The notes under the pieces: generated by a model
Database searches by the model: none
What the model was told of the DNA's origin: nothing
The model's input: the letters and a program-made list of their open reading frames with translations, nothing else
Program-made: the position numbers and the translations under genes
Shown: positions 9,126-18,737 of the stretch, one piece after another
Layout of the letters: every line of letters begins with the position of its first letter
Position numbering within the stretch: position 1 is the first letter of the stretch
Source of the DNA: Halobacteriales archaeon QS_4_69_225
GTDB lineage: Archaea > Halobacteriota > Halobacteria > Halobacteriales > Haloarculaceae
Direction: 5' to 3'
Length of the DNA stretch: 64,000 nucleotides
Assembly: GCA_003020965.1 (NCBI GenBank)
Contig: PXRL01000020.1
Location: 1-64,000 of the forward strand

Positions 9126-9264
9126 CTCGCTCGCTTCGCTCGCTCCGTGAGGTCGGAGGCTCCGCCTTGCAGTACGCTGAGCGCCGGCGGGCGGACGCGC
9201 GGCAGCAGTGCGGGGTCCGGCCGTCCCCGCCTCGGTCGGTCACTCGTGATTCGGCCGCCCGCCC

Positions 9265-10200
9265 TCACCCCTCGACGACGACGTTCCGAAGCGGTCGGTC
9301 GTCGGCCAGCCGGTGGACGTTGTCGGCGACGATGTCGGCCAGCCGCTCGTAGTACTCGGGGGTGGCGCCGGCGGTGTGCGGCGTCACGACGACGTCGTCG
9401 AAGCCCCACAGCGGGTGGTCGTCCGGCAGCGGCTCGGGGTCGGTGACGTCCAGGGCGGCGCCGCCGACCCGCCCGCGCCGGAGCGCCCGGACGAGGGCGT
9501 CCGTGTCGACGACCGCGCCGCGGGCAACGTTGACCAGGACGGCCTCCGGCGGCAGCGTCGCGAACTCGGCGTCGGAGACGAGCCCGCGGGTCTCGTCGGT
9601 CAGCGGACAGCAGAGCACGAGGTAGTCGGTCCGTGCCAGCGCCGCGTCCAGGTCGTCGGCGCCGAACACCTCGTCGGTCGGCCCGCCCGCTTCCGGCCGG
9701 CGCCGGACGCCGAGCGTCGTCACGTCGAAGGGGGCCAGCCGCTCGGCGATCGCGGAGCCGATGGCACCGAGGCCGACGACCGTGACCGTCGAGCCGGCGA
9801 GTTCGCCCGGATGCTGCGGCGCCCAGCGGTCGGCCCGGGCCGCCTCGTGCAGGCCGCGCGCGAACGAGAGCACGGCGCCGACGGCGTGTTCGGCGGCATT
9901 GGGGGCGTGGACGCCGGCGGCGTTCGTCACCGTGATCCCGGCCTCGGCCAGCGCCGCCGTGGGGAGGTGGTCGTAGCCGGCGAAGACGCAGGCGAACACC
10001 GCGGCGCCGTCGGCCGCCGCCAGCAGGTCGTCGTCGACTCGCCGGCCGGTGACCACGTCGGCCGTCCGGGCGCGGTCGCGCTCCTCGGCCGGCGTCCGGG
10101 CGTGGACGACGGTGTGGTCGGAGAGTCGTTCTTCGAGCGCCGCGGCGTAGGCCGACGACGGGAGCCCGTGAACCCCCTCGCGCAGGACCAGCAGTTCCAT
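9265..10200 (-). CDS. D-2-hydroxyacid dehydrogenase
   Basis: NAD(P)-dependent D-isomer 2-hydroxyacid dehydrogenase, 311 residues, reducing a 2-oxoacid to the D-hydroxyacid in the cytoplasm. The Rossmann motif VVGLGAIGSAIAERL is central; the catalytic Arg is in NVARGAVVDTDALV, the acidic partner in the ALDVTDPEPLP region, and the catalytic His in VTPHTAGATPEYYERL. ATG at 10200 begins MELLVLREGVHG; upstream ATGs extend into non-conserved sequence. The exact substrate is not deducible; haloarchaea have several paralogues. Confidence 0.9.
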   Translation of the reverse strand: MELLVLREGVHGLPSSAYAAALEERLSDHTVVHARTPAEERDRARTADVVTGRRVDDDLLAAADGAAVFACVFAGYDHLPTAALAEAGITVTNAAGVHAPNAAEHAVGAVLSFARGLHEAARADRWAPQHPGELAGSTVTVVGLGAIGSAIAERLAPFDVTTLGVRRRPEAGGPTDEVFGADDLDAALARTDYLVLCCPLTDETRGLVSDAEFATLPPEAVLVNVARGAVVDTDALVRALRRGRVGGAALDVTDPEPLPDDHPLWGFDDVVVTPHTAGATPEYYERLADIVADNVHRLADDRPLRNVVVEG

Positions 10201-10231
10201 GTCGCCGGCTTCGGCGCCGCGGCTAATGAAC

Positions 10232-10456
10232 TCACGGCCCCGGGACCACGACGACCGGTCGGGCGGCCTCGGCGGCCGCCGTCTCGAGAAGCACCTCGAT
10301 TCCGTCGGCGCGTGCCGTCTCGACCGACGCCTCCGGGAGGCGAGCCCGCACGACGTTCGCGGCGTCACCGGCGTCCTGATGATCGTCGGCGACGGACGGC
10401 ACCGACGAGGCGGGTAGCTTCGCCGGCTGGGACAGATTTAATACGGGCCGTGTCAT
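10232..10456 (-). CDS. Doubtful small open frame, possibly truncated gene
   Basis: A 74-codon frame with high GC3 ends in LLETAAAEAARPVVVVPGP. It begins at ATG 10456, a few bases after a tnpB-element end-like sequence (10461-10490), so an original 5' part may have been lost. A TATA-like TATTAAAT (about 10436-10443) inside the frame would instead support a shorter start near 10400. I do not recognise a family. Confidence 0.3.
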   Translation of the reverse strand: MTRPVLNLSQPAKLPASSVPSVADDHQDAGDAANVVRARLPEASVETARADGIEVLLETAAAEAARPVVVVPGP

Positions 10457-10460
10457 TAGT

Positions 10461-10490
10461 TGACATTCCCCACTGAGGTCGTGGGTGCAC
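10461..10490 (-). repeat. Right-end-like remnant of an IS1341-type element
   Basis: On the minus strand CCCAC-GACCTCA-GTGGGG is followed by AATGTCAAC. The hairpin plus the trailing ATGTCAA resembles the right end of the complete element 370 bp away (GGATGTCAAC at 10833-10840). No transposase is attached to it. Confidence 0.45.
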
Positions 10491-12230
<1,740 letters not shown>

Positions 12231-12452
12231 TGGTTACGAACGTGGGTTGGTTTCCCGGTTGTCGGCTTCATCCTCGCCGTGAACGGCGAGGCCTTCGGCT
12301 CGAATCTTGCGTAAAGCCAGGCGAGGGCTCGAGCGGCGGTGGAAGCCCGCCGAAAGCCGTTGCCGGTCGTGCGGGCCGCGGACAACGTCTCCCGGCCGCG
12401 TGCGGCGCCCGCGTCCTCGGTGGGTACTTTACGCTCGCCAGCGCCGCCGCCG
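12231..12452 (-). repeat. Upstream flank of tnpB with a further end-like hairpin
   Basis: A perfect hairpin CTCGCCGT-TC-ACGGCGAG (12273-12290) followed on the minus strand by GATGAAG resembles the right end of the element at 50006-50029 (CCGTTCACGGCGCGGAGGATG). It may be the remnant of an older element in the same orientation, next to which element 1 inserted. No gene was seen in the interval. Confidence 0.4.
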
Positions 12453-13241
12453 TCACTCGCCGACGAACTCCGGCTCCTCGTCGTCGCCGAAGGCGGCGTG
12501 GCCGCGCGCGAAGTCCTCCGTATTGGTCAGCCCGGCGATGGCGTCGGTTTCGGCGGCCAGTTGTGCGCCGAGCGGCCGGTCGTAGCTCTCGACGAGGAGC
12601 CGCTTGGTCGCCGCGTAGGCGGCCGTCGGGCCGTCGGCGAGCCGTTCGGCCTCGGCGGCCAGCCGGTCGTCGAGGGCGTCATCGGGCACGGCTTCCGTCG
12701 CGAGGCCGATCTTGACGGCCTCCTCGGCGTCGACGGGCTCGTCGCGGAAGGCGAGTTCCTGGGCGCGGCGCAGGCCGACCAGCCGCGGGAGCAGGTACGT
12801 CGAGCCGCCGTCGCCGGACAGCCCGATTCGCGGGTAGGCGAACTCGAAGCGGGCCGACTCCGCGACGAGGACGACGTCGCCGCAGACCGCCGGCCCGAGG
12901 CCGCCGCCGGCGGCGACGCCGTTGACGCCCGTGACGACCGGCTTTGGCGCCCGGACGAGCCCGCCGACGAACTCGTGGAGGGTGCCGGCCAGCGTCCGGA
13001 GCCGGGACTCGTCGCTCCCGTCGCCGGACAGCGTCGTCAGGTCCGCGCCCGTGTTGAAGACGGGGCCGTTTGCGGTCACCGCGATACACCGCACGTCGTC
13101 GTCGCTGACCAGCGCCCGGACGGCGTCGGCCAGCTCCTCGGCCATCCGCTCGTTCAGCGCGTTGTGGGCGTCCGGTCGGTCGAAGGCCAGTCGGCCGACG
13201 CCGCCCGTCCGCGTCACCTCGATGGTCCGATAGTCGGACAT
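12453..13241 (-). CDS. Enoyl-CoA hydratase/isomerase family protein
   Basis: Crotonase-fold protein, 262 residues, the standard single-domain length. It has the oxyanion-hole segments VFNTGADLTTLSG (about 60-72) and PVVTGVNGVAAGGGLGPAV (about 102-120), then FAYPRIGLSGDGGSTYLLPR. Predicted to hydrate or isomerise acyl-CoA intermediates in the cytoplasm. In the third block the usual second catalytic Glu region has SGDGG rather than a clear Glu, so the reaction could be isomerisation or another crotonase reaction. No fatty-acid genes are adjacent. Confidence 0.9.
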   Translation of the reverse strand: MSDYRTIEVTRTGGVGRLAFDRPDAHNALNERMAEELADAVRALVSDDDVRCIAVTANGPVFNTGADLTTLSGDGSDESRLRTLAGTLHEFVGGLVRAPKPVVTGVNGVAAGGGLGPAVCGDVVLVAESARFEFAYPRIGLSGDGGSTYLLPRLVGLRRAQELAFRDEPVDAEEAVKIGLATEAVPDDALDDRLAAEAERLADGPTAAYAATKRLLVESYDRPLGAQLAAETDAIAGLTNTEDFARGHAAFGDDEEPEFVGE

Positions 13242-13366
13242 GCCGTCGGCGACGGCCCCCGGGGGCTTAACTCCCGTCGGCTCGGCCGCCGGCGCCCGGC
13301 TCCTGGCTCCTGGCTCGTCGGCTCGGCCTCAGCATCCGGCTTCTGGCGCCCGGTTCGTCGCCCGAC

Positions 13367-14659
13367 TCAGTTATCGTCGTCGTCGCCGCCGTCGTCGAAC
13401 CGCCGGTCGACGCTCTCGGCGTGGGCCTCCAGTCCCTCGGCGCGGGCCAGCGTCGTCACCGTCTCTTGCAGCGCCGACAGCGCCTCGGCGTCGAGCCGCT
13501 GGACGGTCGTCGAGCGGAGGAACTGGTCGACCGACAGCCCGCCGGCGACCTTCGCGAGCCCGCCGGTCGGCAGGACGTGGTTGGTGCCGGTCGCGTAGTC
13601 GCCGGCCGCCACCGGCGAGAAGGCGCCGAGAAAGACGCTGCCGGCGGAGTCGACTCGGTCCAGCACCGACTCGTCGTCCGCGGCGACGACCGAGAGGTGT
13701 TCGGCGGCGTACTCCTCGGCGAACAGCACCGCCTCCGACATCGACCGCGCCAGCAGGACGCCGGAGGCGTCGTCGTCGAGCGCCTCCCGGATGACGTCGC
13801 TCCGGTCGCGGCGGTCGGCCTGGCGGTCGCAGGCCTCGGCGACGGCCTCCGCGGTCGCCTCGTCGTCGGTGACGCAGACGACCGACGCGTTCGGGTCGTG
13901 TTCGGCCTGCGCGAGCAGGTCGGCGGCGACCAGCTCCGGGTCGGCGGTCGCGTCGCAGACGACCAGCAGCTCCGAGGGGCCGGCCAGGAAGTCGATCTCG
14001 ACGTCGCCGCGGACGGCGGCCTTCGCGGCCGTCACCCACCGGTTGCCCGGACCGACGACCTTCTGGACCGGCGCGACGGTCTCGGTGCCGTGGGCCAGCG
14101 CCGCCACGGCCTGGGCGCCGCCGACCCGGTAGACGGCGTCGACGCCGGCGACGTGGGCGGCCGCCAGCGTCGGCGCCGGCAGCTCCTCGGCCGGCGGCGT
14201 CGCCACCGCGACGTGGTCGACGCCGGCGACCGCCGCCGGGACGGCGCCCATCAGCACGCTGGAGGGGTAGGCCGCGGTGCCGCCGGGGGCGTAGACGCCG
14301 ACCCGCTCCAGCGGCCGGAACCGCCGGCCCAGCTCCCGGCCGTCGAACGACGCCCGCCAGTCGTCCGGCAGCTGCCGCTCGTGGAAGGCCCGGACGTTGT
14401 CGGCGGCGGTCTCGATGGCTTCGCGGACGTCGTCGTCGACCGACTCGTAGGCGCGTTCGGCCTCGTCGGTGACGTCGAGGTTGCCGACGGTCACGTCGTC
14501 GAACTCCTCGGCGAACTCCCGGAGCGCGACGTCGCCCTCCCGCCGCACCCGGTCGACGATGTCGTCGACGTCCGCCCGGACGGCACCGATTCCGGCGTCC
14601 CGGTCGAACAGCGCGGCCCGCTCGTCCGGCGAGAGCTCCGCGACGGCTCTGACGTTCAT
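13367..14659 (-). CDS. hisD: Histidinol dehydrogenase
   Basis: HisD carries out the last two oxidations of histidine biosynthesis, L-histidinol to L-histidine, with NAD+ and Zn2+. The 430-residue length fits. Family signatures visible are GRRFRPLERVGVYAPGGTAA, VGPGNRWVTAAKAAVRG, IDFLAGPSELLVVCDATADP, LLAQAEHDPNASVV (with the zinc-ligand Gln/His), YAAEHLSVVA and YATGTNHVLPTGGLAKV. The C-terminus is an acidic DDGGDDDDN tail typical of halophiles. Start chosen at MNVRAVAELSPDER; the ATG at 14758 gives a basic non-conserved extension. Monocistronic here, with other his genes elsewhere. Confidence 0.95.
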   Translation of the reverse strand: MNVRAVAELSPDERAALFDRDAGIGAVRADVDDIVDRVRREGDVALREFAEEFDDVTVGNLDVTDEAERAYESVDDDVREAIETAADNVRAFHERQLPDDWRASFDGRELGRRFRPLERVGVYAPGGTAAYPSSVLMGAVPAAVAGVDHVAVATPPAEELPAPTLAAAHVAGVDAVYRVGGAQAVAALAHGTETVAPVQKVVGPGNRWVTAAKAAVRGDVEIDFLAGPSELLVVCDATADPELVAADLLAQAEHDPNASVVCVTDDEATAEAVAEACDRQADRRDRSDVIREALDDDASGVLLARSMSEAVLFAEEYAAEHLSVVAADDESVLDRVDSAGSVFLGAFSPVAAGDYATGTNHVLPTGGLAKVAGGLSVDQFLRSTTVQRLDAEALSALQETVTTLARAEGLEAHAESVDRRFDDGGDDDDN

Positions 14660-14771
14660 GTCCCCGTGGACGGCGCCGCCGGGCAAAGCGGTTTCCATCC
14701 GTCCGGGACGGCGGGCGGACCGCCTCGACGGACGAAAACGCATATTACCGACCGGCATCTACCGCTGGACG

Positions 14772-15443
14772 ATGCTGAGCGCCGTCATGGAGGACTACAT
14801 CAAGGCGATTTACTCGCTGCAGGCAGAGCCCGGCGAGCGGGTGGGCACCTCCGAGCTCGCCGACGCCCTCGACGTGACCTCCCCGACGGTGTCGAGCATG
14901 CTGTCGAAGCTGGCCGACCGCGGGCTCGTCGACCACGAGGAGTACCGCGGCGTCACGCTCACCGACGAAGGCGAGGTGGTCGCCCTCGAGATCCTCCGGC
15001 ACCACCGGCTGCTGGAGGCGTTTCTCACCGAGCGGCTCGACTACGACTGGGCCGACGTCCACGAGGAGGCCGACCGCCTCGAACACCACGTCTCCGAGGA
15101 GCTGACCGACCGTATCGCCGAGACGCTGGACAACCCCGGCGTCGACCCCCACGGCGACCCCATCCCCGACGCCGACCTCGAGCTGCCCGACTCGGAGGCG
15201 ACGGGCCGGCTCTCGACGGCCGAGGAGGGCGATTCCATCGTCGTCCGGCGCATCCGCCACCAGGGCGACGAGGAACTGCGCTACCTCGCGGCGGCCGGCA
15301 TCGAGCCCGGCGTCGAGTTGGAGGTGCTGGAGGTCGCCCCGTTCGGGCTCGTCACCGTCGAGACGCCGGCGGGCCAGCAGGGCCTCCCGGAGGAGATCGC
15401 CGCCATCATCGAGACGACGCCCGCGACCGGAGCCGAGGCCTGA
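14772..15443 (+). CDS. DtxR/MntR-family metal-dependent transcriptional regulator
   Basis: Iron- or manganese-responsive repressor of 223 residues. Residues 1-70 form the winged helix (VMEDYIKAIYSLQ, GTSELADALDVTSPTVSSML, GLVDHEEYRGVTLTDEG). The metal-binding dimerisation domain follows (EILRHHRLLEAFL, EEADRLEHHVSEEL), then an FeoA/SH3-like C-terminal domain (from about 150: GDSIVVRRIRHQGDEELRYL). It would bind operators of metal-uptake genes when metal is bound. Divergent from hisD with a ~110-bp gap; no transporter gene is nearby. Confidence 0.93.
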   Translation: MLSAVMEDYIKAIYSLQAEPGERVGTSELADALDVTSPTVSSMLSKLADRGLVDHEEYRGVTLTDEGEVVALEILRHHRLLEAFLTERLDYDWADVHEEADRLEHHVSEELTDRIAETLDNPGVDPHGDPIPDADLELPDSEATGRLSTAEEGDSIVVRRIRHQGDEELRYLAAAGIEPGVELEVLEVAPFGLVTVETPAGQQGLPEEIAAIIETTPATGAEA

Positions 15444-15627
15444 CCAGCCGCCGGCAGGCGACGACCACGCTCTCAGCGGCCACGATGACCACGCAGGCGC
15501 CGACGGTCAGCGCGACCCCGACCGAGACGACCAGTCGCGACGGGCCCACGAGGACGACGCCAAACGGCAGGAAACCGATCCGGAAGCGAGCGCCCGACGA
15601 AGTGCTGGGCGCGTTGACAGTCGTCAC
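15406..15627 (-). CDS. Possible small membrane protein
   Basis: A 73-codon frame, convergent with and overlapping the 3' end of the regulator gene by 38 bases. It has one or two hydrophobic stretches (IGFLPFGVVLVGPSRLVVSV and ALTVGACVVIVAAESVVVAC) and a basic tail, so a two-helix membrane peptide is plausible. I recognise no family and the start is unsure. Confidence 0.4.
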   Translation of the reverse strand: MTTVNAPSTSSGARFRIGFLPFGVVLVGPSRLVVSVGVALTVGACVVIVAAESVVVACRRLVRPRLRSRASSR

Positions 15628-15660
15628 CGACGGCGCTCGAAAAAGGCGGGACGGGCTCGG

Positions 15661-15915
15661 TCAGATGTAGTCCTGGTCCTCGAGGCCGTTCATGATGTCG
15701 TCGACGAGGTCGTCGACGGAGTCGTAGGGGAACTCCTGTTGGCCGCCGGCCTTCGTGTTCAGCTCCATAGCGGTCATCGAGAAGTCGCCCGACTCGAACG
15801 TCGTGCCGGGCCCCTGCGGCAGCGCCGGCACGAGATCCATCGGGCTGTTGACGGGGTAGTCGGCGCCTTCGAACGCTTCGGTGAACTGCTCTCTGAGGTC
15901 TTCCTTGTCGACCAT
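15661..15915 (-). CDS. MTH865-family small protein
   Basis: 84-residue acidic protein resembling the archaeal MTH865 family (PF07747), whose NMR structure shows an EF-hand-like helical fold; function unknown. Conserved pieces are DLREQFTEAFEGADYPVNSP, LVPALPQGPGTTFESGD and DLVDDIMNGLEDQDY. Start MVDKEDLREQ at 15915 is preferred over the upstream ATG 15939. An A/T-rich promoter region lies just upstream. Confidence 0.8.
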   Translation of the reverse strand: MVDKEDLREQFTEAFEGADYPVNSPMDLVPALPQGPGTTFESGDFSMTAMELNTKAGGQQEFPYDSVDDLVDDIMNGLEDQDYI

Positions 15916-16027
15916 TGCATGGAGATGTGAAACACACATCTAATTGAATGTTGTGCTGCGTGCCGCCGGTCGGTTTATGTGGGGCCCGGCGCCCGCCCCG
16001 GATCGGCGGCACGGACCGCGGCTCCCG

Positions 16028-17245
16028 TCAGGCGGCGACGACGTCCTCGTCGGTCGGGCTCCGGGCGTCGTACTCCGCGACGAGGACGTCTAGTTCGGCC
16101 GCGTCGTCGGCGCCGGGCAGTTTCCGGTCGGCGGTCCGGCAGTCGGCGTTGACGCCGAGCCGGTCGCAGACGCGGTCGGCGGCCGCCTCCGCCATCCGTC
16201 TGTAGGTGGTCAGCTTCCCGCCGACGACGCTGAGGAGGTTGTCGACGCCGCCGTCGGCGTGGTCCAGCAGGAAGAAGCCCCGCGAGATGTCGCGGCGATC
16301 CTCGCCGGCCTCGTCGGGTTCGTACAGCGGCCGTACGCCCCACCAGCTGCGGGCGACCGGGGCCTCCGCGACCGGCGGCAGCATCGCCGCACACTCCTCG
16401 ATCGACCGCTCGACCTCCCAGTCGGCCCGCTCGTAGGCCTCGGGGTCGTCGACCGGGACGCTGGTCGTCCCGAGAACGACCTGGTCGCCGTGCGGGACGA
16501 CGATGTCGCCGTCGTCCGGCGTCCGGCACCGGTTCAGCACCGGCCCGTCGGCGAGGGCGTCGTGCTCGACGGCGACCATCACGCCGCGAGCCGGCGCCAT
16601 CTCGACGTCGACGCCGGCCATCGCCGCGACCTCGCCGGCCCACGCGCCCGTCGCGTTGACGACGTAATCGACGCCGACCGTCCCGTCGACGGCGCCGCCG
16701 AGCGTCGCGGCCGTCACCCGGCCGCCCTCGACGGTCAGCCCCTCCAGCGGCGCGTGCGGCCGGACGGTCCCGCCGTGGGCCTCCGCGTCGGCGGCGTTGG
16801 CCGCACACAGCCGCGACGGGAAGACGACGCCGTCCGGGACCGCCATCGCCCGCTCGACGTCGGCCGACAGCCCGGGGGCGCGCTCGCGGGCCGCTGCCGG
16901 CGTCAGCCGGTCGGCCTCGATGCCGACCGCCTTGCAGGCCGCCAGCTTCTCCTCGAAGTAGTCGGGATCGTCGCCCGACAGCCCCACGAACAGCCCGTCG
17001 GTCTCCCGGACGCAGTCGCCGGCGATGGACCGGAGAATGCGGTTCTCCTCGATGCACTCCTCGGCGCCCGGCGGGTCCGACTCCGCGTAGCGGGCGCCGC
17101 TGTGCAGCACGCCGTGGGACCGCCCGGAGGTGCCACCGGAAACCCCGCCGCGGTCGACGAGCGTCACATCCACGTCGCGCAGCGCGAGGTCCCGCGCGAC
17201 GCCGGTTCCGGTCGCGCCGCCGCCGACCACGAGTACGGTCGTCAT
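16028..17245 (-). CDS. FAD-dependent glycerol-3-phosphate dehydrogenase (GlpA-like)
   Basis: FAD oxidoreductase of the DAO/GlpA family, 405 residues. The dinucleotide-binding motif is VVGGGATGTGVARDLALRD at residues 5-23; SGRSHGVLHSGARYAESDP matches the GlpA/GlpD substrate region, and NLLSVVGGKLTTYRRMAEAAA is the C-terminal FAD-binding block. It stops soon after that block and so lacks the C-terminal [2Fe-2S]-type domain of full anaerobic GlpA. Neither glpB/glpC nor glpK is adjacent, so this is probably a stand-alone paralogue. ATG 17245 (MTTVLVVGGG) is the start. Confidence 0.85.
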   Translation of the reverse strand: MTTVLVVGGGATGTGVARDLALRDVDVTLVDRGGVSGGTSGRSHGVLHSGARYAESDPPGAEECIEENRILRSIAGDCVRETDGLFVGLSGDDPDYFEEKLAACKAVGIEADRLTPAAARERAPGLSADVERAMAVPDGVVFPSRLCAANAADAEAHGGTVRPHAPLEGLTVEGGRVTAATLGGAVDGTVGVDYVVNATGAWAGEVAAMAGVDVEMAPARGVMVAVEHDALADGPVLNRCRTPDDGDIVVPHGDQVVLGTTSVPVDDPEAYERADWEVERSIEECAAMLPPVAEAPVARSWWGVRPLYEPDEAGEDRRDISRGFFLLDHADGGVDNLLSVVGGKLTTYRRMAEAAADRVCDRLGVNADCRTADRKLPGADDAAELDVLVAEYDARSPTDEDVVAA

Positions 17246-17540
17246 TACCGCACGTTCGTGTCGAGACGTATCACTCTGATTCCGCCGGTCGTTCTTGCGC
17301 CGCCGGACGTCGCTCGAAGCGTCGCGGCGGCTCCGTCCACTCGGTAGACGCGTGCCCGAACGCCGAACCACTCTCGCGTACCGATCGGCGGTCGGCCGCC
17401 GCGTCGCTGCGGCGTCGGGGTCGCCGACGGACATAACTGGACTCCGCCGTGGCGCGGCCTGCCCCGGTCGAACGTCGCCCGGAGCGCTCCCGGGCGAGAA
17501 CCCTGCCGGATGTCCAATCACGATGGCGACGTAGCACAGT
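17246..17540. other. Intergenic DNA upstream of the glpA-like gene
   Basis: About 295 bases with no supported gene. A minus-strand frame gives a hydrophobic LVLCYVAIVIGHPAG segment, but it overlaps the DUF433 relic and has no family resemblance. Confidence 0.4.
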
Positions 17541-17784
17541 ACGAGCCGGGCGACGAGACGGATCGCGCGGGAACTCCACGACGAGCCACGCCTCGGAGGC
17601 CGGCGGACCACCGTTCGGTTTATTGAAAAGCAGATAGAGGCGCAGGGGCTCGATCCGCGACCCGTCGCCGATCGCCACGATCTCGACGCGGCAGATATCT
17701 ACCGAGCGCCTACCTACTACGACCATCCCGAAGAGATGCGTCGGGTCGGACACCAGCGCCGATCCGCGGTCGAAGGACACGCTC
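17541..17784 (+). pseudogene. DUF433-family antitoxin relic
   Basis: Reading 17541-17784 in frame gives a protein fragment that aligns end to end with the intact antitoxin at 22589-22894: RRIARELHDEPRLGGRRTTV against RQIAHDLLSEPHIRGRRISV, then DPRPVADRHDLDAADIY against DPEAVADRYDLDVTDVY, then YYDHPEEMR against YHDHPREMR. No start codon is available: an in-frame TAG lies at 17532-17534, just upstream. The partner toxin is missing here. A matching toxin relic in the same orientation lies on the far side of the pst operon. Confidence 0.75.
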
Positions 17785-17876
17785 ACCTGACGACTGACGT
17801 CGACGACCCGCGTGACTGGTGCAGTATCGCGTTCTCGCCGACGAAAACGTCGAGCGGGCGACGATCAGTTATCGTT

Positions 17877-18737
17877 TCACCGTTCGTCGTCGTCGACGGT
17901 CGACCCCTCACCGCCGTCGGGAGTCGGCGGTGTGGCCGTCGGCTCGGCAGGGACGTCGTCGCGGTCGACCGGCGTCGGGCCGCCGATAAACGTCTTCGTT
18001 CGCTTTTCCCGTGGATCTTCGAAAAACGACCGGACGTCGTTGCTCTCGACGACCTCTCCGAGATAGAGGAACACGACCTCGTCGGCGAGCCGGCGGGCCT
18101 GGGCCATGCTGTGGGTGACGAGAACGATCGTGTATTCGGATTTCAGCTCTCCGAGCGTCTCCTCGACGCTTTCGGCCGACACCGGATCGAGCGCGGAGGT
18201 CACCTCGTCACAGAGCAACACGTCCGGTTCGACGGCCAGCGACCGGGCGACACAGAGCCGCTGGATCTGACCGGTCGATAGCTCCGCGCCCGGCGCGTCG
18301 AGCCGGTCGGCGACCTCGTCCCAGAGGTTGACCTTCCGGAGATAGGTTTCGATTTTCTCGTCGAGATCGGCCTTCGACTCGTAGTCACCGTGGATGCGCA
18401 GCCCGTAGGCGACGTTCTCGTAGATCGACACCGGTAGCGCGGTCGGGGTCTGGGGGACGTAGCCGATCCGTCTGCGGATCTCCGGGGCCGGTACGTCGGT
18501 GTCGTACACCGAGTCTCCCGAAAGCGAGACGTCGCCGTCGATCTCGACGTTTTCCTGAATATCGTGGAGCCGGTTGAGCGATTTCAACAGCGTCGATTTC
18601 CCGCAGCCGGACGGGCCGATGATCGTCGTGAGCGTGTTCGCCGGGAAGTCGATCGAGACGCCTTTGACGGCCTCGATCTCGCGGTCGCCGGTGTACGTTA
18701 CCGAAAGCTGGTTCGTCGTGAGCGGAATATCTGTCAT
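17877..18737 (-). CDS. pstB: Phosphate ABC transporter ATP-binding protein
   Basis: ATPase of the Pst phosphate importer, 286 residues. Walker A is GPSGCGKSTLLKSLNRL, Walker B is DVLLCDEVTSALDP, the switch His is in VLVTHSMAQARRLADEV, and the end ESNDVRSFFEDPREKRT is typical of PstB. The ABC signature reads LSTGQIQRLC instead of the usual LSGGQQQRLC, and Walker B has DEV instead of DEP. A disordered acidic tail follows residue 255. ATGA overlap with pstA shows translational coupling. Confidence 0.92.
   Translation of the reverse strand: MTDIPLTTNQLSVTYTGDREIEAVKGVSIDFPANTLTTIIGPSGCGKSTLLKSLNRLHDIQENVEIDGDVSLSGDSVYDTDVPAPEIRRRIGYVPQTPTALPVSIYENVAYGLRIHGDYESKADLDEKIETYLRKVNLWDEVADRLDAPGAELSTGQIQRLCVARSLAVEPDVLLCDEVTSALDPVSAESVEETLGELKSEYTIVLVTHSMAQARRLADEVVFLYLGEVVESNDVRSFFEDPREKRTKTFIGGPTPVDRDDVPAEPTATPPTPDGGEGSTVDDDER

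Larger units (their letters stand above)
8588..9264. other. Gene-free 677-bp stretch with hairpins and probable insertion-sequence debris
   Basis: No credible gene was found. The first 110 bases resemble the end of IS1341-type elements: CCTACTTCGCTC and GGAGGGTGGGGC here match CCTACTTCGCTC and TGAGGGTGGGGC next to the tnpB relic at 53809. Two perfect triloop hairpins follow (8645-8694). Further on are a GAAAGC/GCTTTC inverted repeat near 8927 and the TAGGTCAGG/CCTGACCTA hairpin at 9101-9125. The middle (8700-8880) shows fragments of reading frame on the minus strand, interrupted by stops. Confidence 0.5.

Noticed and set aside
13270-13366. Short tandem repeats (CTCCTGGCTCCTGGCT) between the enoyl-CoA hydratase gene and hisD
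   Set aside because: Too short and imperfect to be a CRISPR array; looks like ordinary slippage-prone intergenic sequence.
13421-15670. Very long open frame on the plus strand across the histidinol dehydrogenase gene
   Set aside because: It is an antisense frame produced by high third-position GC. Its composition (runs of Arg, Gly, Val) is unnatural, while hisD on the other strand and the MntR regulator have full family motifs.
16259-17347. 362-codon plus-strand frame opposite the GlpA-like gene
   Set aside because: Antisense to a clear FAD oxidoreductase with conserved motifs; the translation shows no recognisable domain.
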